Below, piece by piece: positions 37,363-46,128 of a stretch of DNA of 64,000 bases (within the stretch, counting starts at the first letter, position 1; the number at the start of each line of letters is the position of its first letter). The DNA is from Altibacter sp. (GTDB taxonomy: Bacteria > Bacteroidota > Bacteroidia > Flavobacteriales > Flavobacteriaceae). The notes below the pieces were generated by a model that saw only the letters and a list, made by a program, of their open reading frames with translations, was not told where the DNA came from and searched no databases. A program made the translations under genes and the position numbers. Where the stretch lies: positions 1-64,000 of the forward strand of contig NZ_JAIOHK010000011.1 of NCBI RefSeq assembly GCF_019913785.1, in the 5' to 3' direction.

Positions 37363-37772
37363 AAAATAAAGCAAAGGAGGTGGTGCGAAGCTTTTACCGC
37401 TCCGATATTCTAAAAGACCCTACCGTTTTAAATACACATTTCCACCCGGAGTTAGTGCTTATTTGGAACAGTGCGAACGGACTTACCATTATGAACTTCG
37501 ATGATATAGTGAAGTTTTTTACCGAAGTACGACGCACCTACTATGATCTTCGTATCGAAGTAAGTCATTTATTGGCAGACGACAATCATGTGACGATCCG
37601 ATACAAGTACTATATCCGTACCATTGAAAACCCCGATGAAGAACTAGGAATTGCCCACTTCATAGCAATTTGGGAGGTTAAGGATGGAAAAATGTACCGC
37701 GGATATCAAGTGAGTCAGCCGGTGACCGACAAAGACGATACGACGGAGTCTTACCACAAGGTTAAAGTGTAA
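37359..37772 (+). CDS. NTF2-like (SnoaL-type) protein
   Basis: A 137-residue protein with the NTF2-like fold: an N-terminal helix (KEVVRSFYRSDILKD), TVLNTHFHPELVLIWN, and a final sheet with IAIWEVKDGKMYRGYQVSQP. No catalytic residue can be named. It is translationally coupled to the LpxD-like gene, which suggests a related role, possibly in the cell envelope. Confidence 0.82.
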   Translation: MKNKAKEVVRSFYRSDILKDPTVLNTHFHPELVLIWNSANGLTIMNFDDIVKFFTEVRRTYYDLRIEVSHLLADDNHVTIRYKYYIRTIENPDEELGIAHFIAIWEVKDGKMYRGYQVSQPVTDKDDTTESYHKVKV

Positions 37773-37800
37773 TTTCTTTTAAAAGCTTCCCTAAAAAGGC

Positions 37801-37808
37801 TATATTTG
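37801..37808 (+). promoter_or_regulatory. -7 element of sucD
   Basis: TATATTTG, exact TAnnTTTG match, 57 bases before the chosen ATG. No clear TTTG at -33. Confidence 0.5.
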
Positions 37809-37865
37809 CCCGGTCTTTCAACGCGTAGATTGAGGCAAAATTCATTATTAAATTCAGCAAGAAAC

Positions 37866-38738
37866 ATGAGTGTTTTAGTCAATAAGGATTCAAAAATAAT
37901 AGTTCAAGGATTTACAGGAAGTGAAGGTACCTTTCACGCTCAGCAAATGATCGAGTACGGTACCAATGTAGTAGGTGGCGTAACCCCCGGAAAAGGAGGT
38001 CAAACGCATCTGGACAAACCGGTTTTTAATACAGTGGAAGATGCTATAAAGAAAACAGGTGCCAACACATCTATCATTTTTGTACCTCCGGCCTTTGCTG
38101 CCGATGCAATCATGGAAGCCGCTAACGCTGGGATTAAGGTGATTATTACAATTACCGAAGGTATTCCGGTGGCCGATATGATTAAGGCTTCAGATTACCT
38201 AAAAGATAAAGATTGTCGCTTGATAGGACCTAATTGCCCGGGTGTAATTACTCCCGATGAAGCCAAAGTGGGTATCATGCCCGGATTTGTATTCAAAAAA
38301 GGGAAAGTAGGTATAGTTTCAAAGTCGGGGACACTTACCTACGAAGCCGCCGATCAAGTGGTAAAACAAGGCCTTGGAATTACCACGGCCATAGGTATTG
38401 GTGGAGATCCTATTATTGGAACCACTACCAAGGAAGCTGTTGAATTATTGATCAATGATGCCGAAACTGAAGCCGTTGTTATGATAGGTGAAATTGGAGG
38501 TCAGTTAGAGGCTGATGCTGCGTATTGGTATAAAAACAGTGGAAGCAAGAAACCAATTGTCGGCTTTATTGCAGGCGAAACGGCTCCAGCCGGACGTACT
38601 ATGGGGCATGCGGGAGCTATAGTAGGAGGTAGTGACGATACAGCGCAGGCTAAGAAAAAGATCATGCGTGAGTGCGGTATTCATGTGGTAGAATCACCTG
38701 CAGAAATAGGAAAACGCGTCGCAGAGGTGTTGCGATAA
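37866..38738 (+). CDS. sucD: Succinyl-CoA synthetase subunit alpha
   Basis: A 290-residue TCA cycle enzyme subunit. The CoA-binding Rossmann part starts GFTGSEGTFHAQQMIEYG; the phosphorylated His is His248 in GRTMGHAGAIVGG. I chose the ATG at 37866 because the frame upstream would cover the promoter. sucC is not adjacent, as usual in this group. A terminator follows. Confidence 0.96.
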   Translation: MSVLVNKDSKIIVQGFTGSEGTFHAQQMIEYGTNVVGGVTPGKGGQTHLDKPVFNTVEDAIKKTGANTSIIFVPPAFAADAIMEAANAGIKVIITITEGIPVADMIKASDYLKDKDCRLIGPNCPGVITPDEAKVGIMPGFVFKKGKVGIVSKSGTLTYEAADQVVKQGLGITTAIGIGGDPIIGTTTKEAVELLINDAETEAVVMIGEIGGQLEADAAYWYKNSGSKKPIVGFIAGETAPAGRTMGHAGAIVGGSDDTAQAKKKIMRECGIHVVESPAEIGKRVAEVLR

Positions 38739-38767
38739 AATTTTATAATCTCATTTAGTAAAATAGT

Positions 38768-38800
38768 AAAGCCTTCCGGCAAAGTTGGAAGGCTTTTTTT
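38768..38800 (+). terminator. Terminator of sucD
   Basis: AAAGCCTTCC and GGAAGGCTTT pair around a nine-base loop and end in seven T. Confidence 0.9.
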
Positions 38801-38823
38801 ATGGCAAAGCCGAAGTGATTTCC

Positions 38824-38831
38824 TATATTTG
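38824..38831 (+). promoter_or_regulatory. -7 element of fabG
   Basis: TATATTTG, exact TAnnTTTG match, 37 bases before the ATG. Confidence 0.5.
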
Positions 38832-38868
38832 AATGTATTCAGAAATTATTTAAAATATTGAGCGACTC

Positions 38869-39615
38869 ATGAAACTATTAGAAGGAAAAACAGCAATCAT
38901 AACAGGAGGTAGCCGTGGTATCGGAAAAGGAATCGTAGAAGTTTTTGCCAAACACGGCGCAAACGTTGCCTTTACATACAGTTCGTCTGCCGAAGCTGCC
39001 AACGCACTGGCCGATGAGGTTTCAAAGGAAGGCGTAAAAGTAAAGGCATATCAAAGTGATGCCGCCAACTTCCAACAGTCGCAAGATCTCGCTAACAAAG
39101 TACTGGAAGATTTCGGCAGTATCGATATCTTGGTAAACAATGCCGGAATTACTAAGGATAATCTGCTCATGCGTATTTCTGAAGAAGACTTCGACAAGGT
39201 AATCGAAGTAAATTTAAAATCGGTTTTCAATATGACGAAGGCGGTACAGCGCGCCATGCTCAAACAGCGCAAAGGCTCCATAATCAATATGAGCTCGGTG
39301 GTGGGAGTGAAGGGTAATGCCGGACAGACCAATTACGCGGCTTCGAAGGCAGGAATCCTTGGTTTTACTAAATCGGTTGCACTCGAATTGGGTTCTCGTG
39401 ATATTCGTTGCAATGCAATAGCTCCCGGGTTTATTGAAACGGAGATGACCGGGAAATTGGACGAGGCCACGGTACAATCTTGGCGCGATGCGATACCTTT
39501 AAAGCGCGGAGGTTCCCCCGAAGATATCGCCAATGCCTGTGTTTTTCTGGCGAGCGACCTTTCTGCATATATTACCGGCCAAACATTACACGTTGACGGA
39601 GGGATGTTAACCTAA
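38869..39615 (+). CDS. fabG: 3-oxoacyl-ACP reductase
   Basis: A 248-residue short-chain dehydrogenase of fatty acid elongation, NADPH-dependent. The cofactor motif is GGSRGIGKG; the catalytic tetrad includes Ser142/143 in NMSSVVG, Tyr156 and Lys160 in YAASK. NNAGIT and IAPGFIETEMT are typical of FabG. The C-terminus GQTLHVDGGM is complete. Confidence 0.95.
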   Translation: MKLLEGKTAIITGGSRGIGKGIVEVFAKHGANVAFTYSSSAEAANALADEVSKEGVKVKAYQSDAANFQQSQDLANKVLEDFGSIDILVNNAGITKDNLLMRISEEDFDKVIEVNLKSVFNMTKAVQRAMLKQRKGSIINMSSVVGVKGNAGQTNYAASKAGILGFTKSVALELGSRDIRCNAIAPGFIETEMTGKLDEATVQSWRDAIPLKRGGSPEDIANACVFLASDLSAYITGQTLHVDGGMLT

Positions 39616-39678
39616 GGGTGCACCATTAATCCTGATTGATGGATCGTTTTAATCAGACCGCTCCTTGTTACTTCATTT

Positions 39679-41712
39679 ATGACAGCAGAAACCATACTTT
39701 ATATCGTAATTGCCGCGGTTATCTCCCTGGCCTTGACACTGTTTATGTATGGATACAAGTCAAAATACGCCACAACATTGCGCTGGATTTTTGGAGGGCT
39801 GCGGTTTTTAACCCTGTTTTCCATCTTAGTGCTATTGATCAATCCGAAATTTAGAAGTGAGACCTATACCATTGAGAAGCCAAAGCTTCCGGTGTTGGTC
39901 GATAATTCAGCTTCGGTAAAGGAACTAGGCCAAGAAACAAATGTAACGGAGCTTATAAGGAGACTAAAGGAAAATTCAGAATTAAACGAAAAATTTGAGC
40001 TTTCCTTTTATACCTTCGGAAGTGATTTTAGTGATACCGATTCGCTGTCCTTTTCAGAAAACAATACCAATATTTCAAAGGCATTGACCACGGCCAATCA
40101 ATTGTTTAAAAATGTTACATCTCCTCTCATTCTTATTACCGATGGAAACCAGACGTTGGGTAACGATTACGAATTTTCGGTGGCTGCGTTTAAAGACGCG
40201 ATCTATCCGGTGATCTTAGGGGACTCCACCAAGTATACCGATTTAAAGATCGAACAGCTCAACACCAACCGATATGCCTTTTTGAAAAACAAATTTCCGG
40301 TAGAAGTGATTCTAACCTATAGTGGCGTGGGCACGGTTAATAGCGAATTTGTGATCACACAAGGGGCGACTGTAGTACATCGCGAAGCGATTTCTTTTTC
40401 TGAAAGTAATAATGCAAAAACCTTGTCTTTAACACTGCCGGCTTCCAGTGTGGGGCTTCAAAAATTTACAGCGCAGCTCATTCCCTTGTCCGAAGAAAAG
40501 AACAAGGTCAATAATAGCAAACAATTTGCCGTTGAAGTAATCGATCAGGCGACCAATGTTTTGATAGTGAGTGAAATATTGCACCCTGACCTTGGAGCGC
40601 TGAAAAAGGCCATTACAACCAATGAGCAGCGAACGGTTACCCTTAAAAAGCCGACTGATGCCGTATCGGGTTTACATGATTTTCAATTGATTATACTATA
40701 TCAACCCAACCGTACATTTGCTTCGGTTTTTCAAGAGATTGATAGGTTAAAGAAAAACACCTTTGTTATTTCGGGATTGCAGACCGATTGGAATTTTTTA
40801 AATTCCATTCAGAATAACTACAATAAAGAGGTTACCAACCAGACCGAATACGTATCGTGTAATTTAAATCCAAACTACGGAACTTTTGCAGTTACGACCA
40901 CGGGGTTTGATGGTTTTAGACCTTTACAAACGCTCTTTGGCGGTCTCGAAATCACCTTGCCTCACGAAGTGATGTTGGAACAATATATCAACGGGATCTC
41001 CAGTGAAAGCGCCATGCTTGCCACGATGGAGTTAAATGGAAAGCGCGATGCCATCTGGGACGGCGAAGGCTTATGGAAATGGAGAGCCGAATCCTATTTG
41101 GATCATACCAGCTTTCAGGAATTTGACGATTTTATTGGTAAATTGATTCAGTATTTGGCATCGAATAAACGACGTAGCCGACTTGAGGTGAACAGTGAGT
41201 CCTTTTATTATAACAATTCGATGGTGCGGATCAATGCGCAGTTTTTCGATCAGAACTATGTATTCGACGCAAGGGCTTCATTGAACATACAGATTACCAA
41301 TACCCAAACCAGCGTTCGAATGGAGTTTCCATTGCTGCTTCGAAATAACTTCTACGAGGTTGACCTGAACAGTCTTCCGGCGGGCGAATACCGTTATACG
41401 GTTACGGCCCGGGATGAAGCAATTTCCCGAAGCGGGAGTTTTACCATTCTCGATTTTAATGTAGAACAACAATTTCTGAATGCCAACGTAACAAAACTTA
41501 ATAGTATAGCGACTCATACTAACGGAAGGGCATTTTTTATTTCTGAAAGTAATGGATTGATCGAAACGCTTTTGGAAAACGACCAATTTCAACCCATTCA
41601 AAAAAGCGAAGAAAAAGTAGTACCTTTAATCGATTGGAAATACCTGCTGGCATTTATAGTGCTGGTGTTGGCTTCAGAATGGTTTATTCGAAAATATAAC
41701 GGACTTATCTAA
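39679..41712 (+). CDS. Membrane-anchored von Willebrand A-like protein
   Basis: A 677-residue protein. Two N-terminal helices (about 5-23 and 35-54) and one C-terminal helix (about 653-668) place the main body outside the cytoplasm. The segment LPVLVDNSASVKELG and then PLILITDGNQTLG resemble the metal site and core strands of a vWA domain. The rest is beta-rich, with a late region like Ig or bacterial surface domains. The prohibitin gene follows 19 bases later. Confidence 0.75.
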   Translation: MTAETILYIVIAAVISLALTLFMYGYKSKYATTLRWIFGGLRFLTLFSILVLLINPKFRSETYTIEKPKLPVLVDNSASVKELGQETNVTELIRRLKENSELNEKFELSFYTFGSDFSDTDSLSFSENNTNISKALTTANQLFKNVTSPLILITDGNQTLGNDYEFSVAAFKDAIYPVILGDSTKYTDLKIEQLNTNRYAFLKNKFPVEVILTYSGVGTVNSEFVITQGATVVHREAISFSESNNAKTLSLTLPASSVGLQKFTAQLIPLSEEKNKVNNSKQFAVEVIDQATNVLIVSEILHPDLGALKKAITTNEQRTVTLKKPTDAVSGLHDFQLIILYQPNRTFASVFQEIDRLKKNTFVISGLQTDWNFLNSIQNNYNKEVTNQTEYVSCNLNPNYGTFAVTTTGFDGFRPLQTLFGGLEITLPHEVMLEQYINGISSESAMLATMELNGKRDAIWDGEGLWKWRAESYLDHTSFQEFDDFIGKLIQYLASNKRRSRLEVNSESFYYNNSMVRINAQFFDQNYVFDARASLNIQITNTQTSVRMEFPLLLRNNFYEVDLNSLPAGEYRYTVTARDEAISRSGSFTILDFNVEQQFLNANVTKLNSIATHTNGRAFFISESNGLIETLLENDQFQPIQKSEEKVVPLIDWKYLLAFIVLVLASEWFIRKYNGLI

Positions 41713-41731
41713 CTTAAAACATACTAATCTC

Positions 41732-42547
41732 ATGGAAAAATTACCAAAAATCGGGATCCCCGTAATTATTGTGCTTATCATCCTTATTATAATCATTGCA
41801 AAGTCAGCAGTGACTATCGGCTCCGGTGAAGCAGGAGTATTGTATAAAACCTTTGACAATGGGGTAGTGACCGACAAACCGCCTTTGGGAGAAGGCTTTC
41901 ATATAGTAGCTCCATGGAATAAGGTAATCATATATGAAGTTCGGCAACAAGAAATCTTTGAAAAATTAAGAGTACTATCTTCAAACGGACTTGAAATTCA
42001 GATTGATGCTTCCGTATGGTATCTGCCGGTGTATAAAGATCTGGGAAATTTACACCAAACATTGGGAGAGAATTATTTGCAACGAGTTATTCAGCCTGCA
42101 ATACGCAGTGCCGCTAGAAGTGTGGTAGGACGCTATACACCAGAGCAGCTGTACAGCAGCAAACGAGATGCCATCCAAGAGGAAATTTTTGAGGAAACAA
42201 AAAATATCTTGGAAAAGCAGTACGTACAATTAAACGAGGTGTTGGTACGAGACGTCACACTACCTGCAACAATCAAAGAAGCTATCGAGCGTAAATTGAG
42301 ACAAGAGCAGGAATCATTGGAATATGAATTTAGATTGGTTACAGCAGCCAAGGAGGCCGAAAAAGTAATTATCGAAGCACAGGGTAAAGCAGATGCCAAC
42401 CGAATTTTAAGCGCTTCTTTGACCGATAAAATTTTGCAAGACAAGGGTATTGAAGCTACTTTAGAGTTAGCAAAATCACCTAATTCGAAGGTGGTAGTCG
42501 TTGGATCGAGCAAAGACGGGCTGCCGCTTATCTTGGGCAATAACTAA
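41732..42547 (+). CDS. Prohibitin family (SPFH) protein
   Basis: A 271-residue SPFH/Band 7 protein. One N-terminal membrane helix (about 8-28, GIPVIIVLIILIIIIAKSA) is followed by the SPFH domain (VLYKTFDNGVVTDKPPLGEGFHIVAPWNKV begins it, split here by residue groups) and a helical part rich in Glu and Ala (AAKEAEKVIIEAQGKADANR). Such proteins form large rings that organise membrane proteins and proteases. It is probably co-transcribed with the vWA-like protein. Confidence 0.9.
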   Translation: MEKLPKIGIPVIIVLIILIIIIAKSAVTIGSGEAGVLYKTFDNGVVTDKPPLGEGFHIVAPWNKVIIYEVRQQEIFEKLRVLSSNGLEIQIDASVWYLPVYKDLGNLHQTLGENYLQRVIQPAIRSAARSVVGRYTPEQLYSSKRDAIQEEIFEETKNILEKQYVQLNEVLVRDVTLPATIKEAIERKLRQEQESLEYEFRLVTAAKEAEKVIIEAQGKADANRILSASLTDKILQDKGIEATLELAKSPNSKVVVVGSSKDGLPLILGNN

Positions 42548-42569
42548 ATAGTTGCTTAAAAAAATCAAG

Positions 42570-42600
42570 AACCGCTTCAGCAATGTAGCGGTTTTTTTTA
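42570..42600. terminator. Two-way terminator
   Basis: AACCGCT and AGCGGTT around a ten-base loop, with a run of eight T on the plus strand; the minus strand has a broken T run (CTTGATTTTTTT). Lies between the convergent prohibitin and symporter genes. Confidence 0.8.
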
Positions 42601-44349
42601 TTTCTTTTTCCAAAGTTTAAAAATCAAGAAGCCCGAAAGTACCGCAATTACAATAAGCACCAAGGCGCCTATCATATTGCCATAGATCACGTATCCTGTT
42701 GCGAATAAAGAGGCATATACAAACAAAATACCAAGAAGCATGGACGCCAGGTCAATTGTAAATACATCATGCGTCTTTTTGAGTTCGATATTTTCTTTCG
42801 AGGCAATCTTTTTAAAAGGTTTCCAGCCGTTTCCATAAGGCGTTACCGCATTGTAGAAGCTGGAGAGTGTTTTGGTATTGGTAGGGCGGGTGAGAAGCGT
42901 TACCGCAATCCAGCTAATCGTTGTAATGGCCACACCATAGATGAGTTTCTCATAGTCTTCCAATCCTAAATTGGTAAACTCGAAGAAAAGTGCCATTACA
43001 AACGAGACAACCATACCGGTAATCTCACTATAGGCGTTCACACGCCACCAGAACCATCGTAGGATAAAGATAAGTCCGGTACCGGCACCAATTTGCAATA
43101 AGATGGCAAAGGTACTTAGGGCACTACTTAGCGCCAATGCCAAAAGGGCAGCTAGTATCATTAAGATAATTGTTGAGAACCTCCCTACAGCTACCAGTTC
43201 TTTTTCGGAAGCCTCCGGTTTTACAAATCGCTTGTAAAAATCGAGCGAAATATAGGAAGAACCCCAATTTAAATGTGTCGAAATGGTACTCATAAATGCT
43301 GCAATCAATGATGCCACCACAAGGCCTAGTAGTCCGGCCGGTAAATTGGTGAGCATGGCCGAATAACCCAAATCATGACCCAAAACCGCATTTGGAAATT
43401 CATTACCTATATCCGAAAGTTGTGGGTAGAGTACCAAGGAAGCCAAGGCAATGATGATCCAGGGCCAGGGGCGAAGCGCATAATGCGCCACATTGAACAA
43501 TAGGGTAGCTCCGATGGCATTTTTCTCATCTTTTGCTGAAAGCATCCGTTGTGCGATATAGCCACCGCCACCAGGTTCAGCTCCCGGATACCAGACACTC
43601 CACCATTGAACCGCTATTGGGATAATCAGTAACACAAGCAGCGATTTCGTATCGTTAAAGTCGGGTAAAAAATGCAACTTATCCGAAACATTTTCATGCG
43701 CCAGTAAATTCTCTAAACCACCGATCTCGGGAAGGTTTACAATATAATAGGCGGCCCATATCGATCCTATCATGGCAACTATAAACTGTAAGAAATCTGT
43801 AAAGATTACACCGCGCAGCCCGCCAATCGAACTGTAAATTACGGTCACGACCGATGCATATAGAACACATTCCCAGGGTGCCAAACCGAACATGATTCCA
43901 CCAATTTTTATCGCGGCGAGGCATACCGATGCCATGATCATGACATTGAAGAATACACCCAAATAAATAGCTCTAAAACCTCTTAGAAAAGCCGCTTCTT
44001 TACCGCTGTAGCGCAGTTCATAAAACTGAAGATCGGTAAGTACTTTTGATCGCCTCCATAATTTGGCATATACGAATACAGTCAGCATTCCGGTGATTAA
44101 AAAAGTCCACCAGACCCAGTTTCCTGAAACTCCGTTCTGGCGTACAATATCGGTAACTAAATTTGGTGTATCGGCCGAAAAGGTAGTGGCCACCATTGAA
44201 ATTCCTAAGAGCCACCACGGCATATTTCGCCCCGACAGGAAGAATTCCTGAGTGTCTTTTCCGGATCGCTTGGCGACGATGATCCCAATTATTAAAAAAA
44301 CAAGAAAAAAGGATAGGATTAAGACCCAATCGAGACCCGCTAGTTTCAT
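42598..44349 (-). CDS. Sodium:solute symporter
   Basis: A 583-residue SSS-family transporter with 13-15 hydrophobic helices. FLSGRNMPWWLLGISMVATTFSADTP is the N-terminal signature, with a Na+ site formed in helices 1 and 8 (AAFMSTISTHLNWGSSYISLDFYKRF, given in parts). The substrate cannot be told; relatives carry sugars, amino acids or sialic acid. It starts one base behind the helix-hairpin gene, so it is the last gene of a three-gene operon. Confidence 0.9.
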   Translation of the reverse strand: MKLAGLDWVLILSFFLVFLIIGIIVAKRSGKDTQEFFLSGRNMPWWLLGISMVATTFSADTPNLVTDIVRQNGVSGNWVWWTFLITGMLTVFVYAKLWRRSKVLTDLQFYELRYSGKEAAFLRGFRAIYLGVFFNVMIMASVCLAAIKIGGIMFGLAPWECVLYASVVTVIYSSIGGLRGVIFTDFLQFIVAMIGSIWAAYYIVNLPEIGGLENLLAHENVSDKLHFLPDFNDTKSLLVLLIIPIAVQWWSVWYPGAEPGGGGYIAQRMLSAKDEKNAIGATLLFNVAHYALRPWPWIIIALASLVLYPQLSDIGNEFPNAVLGHDLGYSAMLTNLPAGLLGLVVASLIAAFMSTISTHLNWGSSYISLDFYKRFVKPEASEKELVAVGRFSTIILMILAALLALALSSALSTFAILLQIGAGTGLIFILRWFWWRVNAYSEITGMVVSFVMALFFEFTNLGLEDYEKLIYGVAITTISWIAVTLLTRPTNTKTLSSFYNAVTPYGNGWKPFKKIASKENIELKKTHDVFTIDLASMLLGILFVYASLFATGYVIYGNMIGALVLIVIAVLSGFLIFKLWKKK

Positions 44350-44350
44350 T

Positions 44351-44923
44351 TTAGTACACTTTTAATGATTTGGCTTGACCCACCCAATTATCCCGTTCTA
44401 TACGACCCGGGAAAAAATCGATCAATTCGGTTATGGTTCGAATGTCCTCTTCCTGTAAGCGACTTATTTGTTCATAGGTATAAATACCAATTTCATTTAG
44501 TTTTTGTTCTATATATGGTCCAATTCCGTTGATTTGAGTAAGATCTTGCTTTTCTTCAAAGGTGGCATGTCCAAAATTGTCAAAATTCAACTCGGGTGTG
44601 GACTTGGTATACGTCACATAACTGGTCCTGGCCTTTTCGATGATCTTTTCAGGGGGAGTAGCAGTCTTCATTTCCTCCCTGTTTTCTTTCATTACTTCGA
44701 TGATCTTGGGTTTAATTTCAGTAAAAATGGTATCGATGTCGTGTAGTTGTTTCGGACTTTTTAGTGTGTTGATCTCTTGTTTAAGCCGATTGATGGTTTT
44801 TCGATTCTTTGATTTGTGTAGCCACCATGATGAAAAATAACCAATTAAAAATGTGCTAAACATCAAAATAAAAATTCCTGCAAATTCAGGTAATTGGTTT
44901 AAAAAATCGGTCTGGTTCATCAT
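44351..44923 (-). CDS. Membrane protein with helix-hairpin-helix-like domain
   Basis: A 190-residue protein with one N-terminal membrane helix (about 14-32), a helical middle with coiled-coil character (NRKTINRLKQEINTLKSPKQ) and a C-terminal domain DLTQINGIGPYIEQKLNEIGI...IDFFPGRIERDNWVGQAK. This last part matches the helix-3-turn-helix domain of flap endonuclease-like proteins, often found fused in envelope proteins. No nuclease active site is visible. The ATG overlaps the stop of the OmpA gene by four bases. Confidence 0.8.
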   Translation of the reverse strand: MMNQTDFLNQLPEFAGIFILMFSTFLIGYFSSWWLHKSKNRKTINRLKQEINTLKSPKQLHDIDTIFTEIKPKIIEVMKENREEMKTATPPEKIIEKARTSYVTYTKSTPELNFDNFGHATFEEKQDLTQINGIGPYIEQKLNEIGIYTYEQISRLQEEDIRTITELIDFFPGRIERDNWVGQAKSLKVY

Positions 44924-45921
44924 TTGCTCAAATAAAATTTTACTTCAATTCTGCGGTTTGCATTTCGGCCACTATCGGTTTGATTGGTATCGAGAGGTTC
45001 GGCTTCTCCCCGTGAGATGGCTCTAATTTTTTTACTGTCAATATTGCCTCGGTTAATCAGGTACCAGCGAAGCTGTCGCGCAAACTGGAGTCCCATGATA
45101 TAGTTGTCATTTGCATTGCCAACATTATCTGTATGACCGATTACCTCGATATTTATTTCGGGGTTTTCGGCTAGAATCTTAACCACTTCGTCCAAAAGTA
45201 ATTTTAAATTTTCATTGACCATGATACCCGTATCTGCAAAATCGGGGTATACTATTCTCGATTCAGGAATCCTGCTTTTTAAAGCTTCAATTCTTTCAAT
45301 ATCCAAGGGTTTTATCGAAAAGGTGAAACTGTTTGAAAAGGTATTATCACTATTAAAATCAATTTCCTTAATAAAGGGTTTTATAACGATCTTTTCTTGT
45401 GGAATTCCGGTTTTTACCAGAATATCCTTTATTTTTTTGCCTCTTTGAATTCCTAAATTGGGCGATTCGATATTCTCTGTTGCACTGTATAACGATGAGA
45501 TATGAATTTCACGATTTGGATGCTCCAAGAGGTATGAATTCAATTTGTATTTAAAGTCAATTGTCTTTGGCGGAATAATAAGCTCGTTGCTATTTTTTGT
45601 AATGGTTATTCCTTCGGGGTACAGAAAAATAACATCCCCTTCATGTGTAATCGCTTTTAACCCCGATGCAACCGCTGCAATTTCTTTGTGGTTTTCTTGG
45701 GTGACAAACAACGAATCCTCTATAGCAATGGTAGGTATTACCGCGTCATTATCAATAATAGACGAAACACTTTCAGTCAATGAATCGGTATTTTGTGTAT
45801 TGTCAATTATTTCACCCCCAACTTTTGCCGTATCGGTATTCGGTTGAAGCCAAGAATACAACCACAGACCAAATAAGGACCACAACAAAAAGACAGCAAA
45901 GGCTATTAAAAATTTTTTCAT
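44920..45921 (-). CDS. OmpA-family peptidoglycan-binding protein
   Basis: A 333-residue protein. An N-terminal membrane anchor or uncleaved signal (4-24), a region with an incomplete OmpA-like copy (about 120-190, PNREIHISSLYSATENIESPNLGIQRGKKI), and a full OmpA C-terminal domain (about 230-333: EVIGHTDNVGNANDNYIMGLQFAR, NANRRIEVKF). It should tether the membrane to peptidoglycan. First gene of the operon with the helix-hairpin protein and symporter. Confidence 0.86.
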   Translation of the reverse strand: MKKFLIAFAVFLLWSLFGLWLYSWLQPNTDTAKVGGEIIDNTQNTDSLTESVSSIIDNDAVIPTIAIEDSLFVTQENHKEIAAVASGLKAITHEGDVIFLYPEGITITKNSNELIIPPKTIDFKYKLNSYLLEHPNREIHISSLYSATENIESPNLGIQRGKKIKDILVKTGIPQEKIVIKPFIKEIDFNSDNTFSNSFTFSIKPLDIERIEALKSRIPESRIVYPDFADTGIMVNENLKLLLDEVVKILAENPEINIEVIGHTDNVGNANDNYIMGLQFARQLRWYLINRGNIDSKKIRAISRGEAEPLDTNQTDSGRNANRRIEVKFYLSK

Positions 45922-45975
45922 TTTGGAGTAAAAGACTGATTTATTACGGGTTGAGGTTTAAATAGGGTCTTCTAA

Positions 45976-45983
45976 CAAATCTA
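45976..45983 (-). promoter_or_regulatory. -7 element of the OmpA operon
   Basis: Minus-strand TAGATTTG fits TAnnTTTG; a TTTTG lies 24 bases upstream (46012-46008). The spacing is a little long. Confidence 0.45.
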
Positions 45984-46128
45984 TAAAAATTATTGACCTT
46001 TTACTTACAAAACCTTACATCTTTTCCACATAATAATGTGTATAAAGTTTTGCCAAAGGAAGTGGCTTCAATTGGGGCAGCTTACCTTATTTTTTTTCTA
46101 TCTTTAAAAGGTAATTATCATTTTTATT

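Noticed and set aside
37806-37865. N-terminal extension of SucD
   Set aside because: It would start inside the TATATTTG box, while the ATG at 37866 matches the known family start.
46029-46042. CACAT-N4-ATGTG palindrome upstream of corA
   Set aside because: Single copy with five-base arms in an AT-rich gap; expected by chance at this scale.
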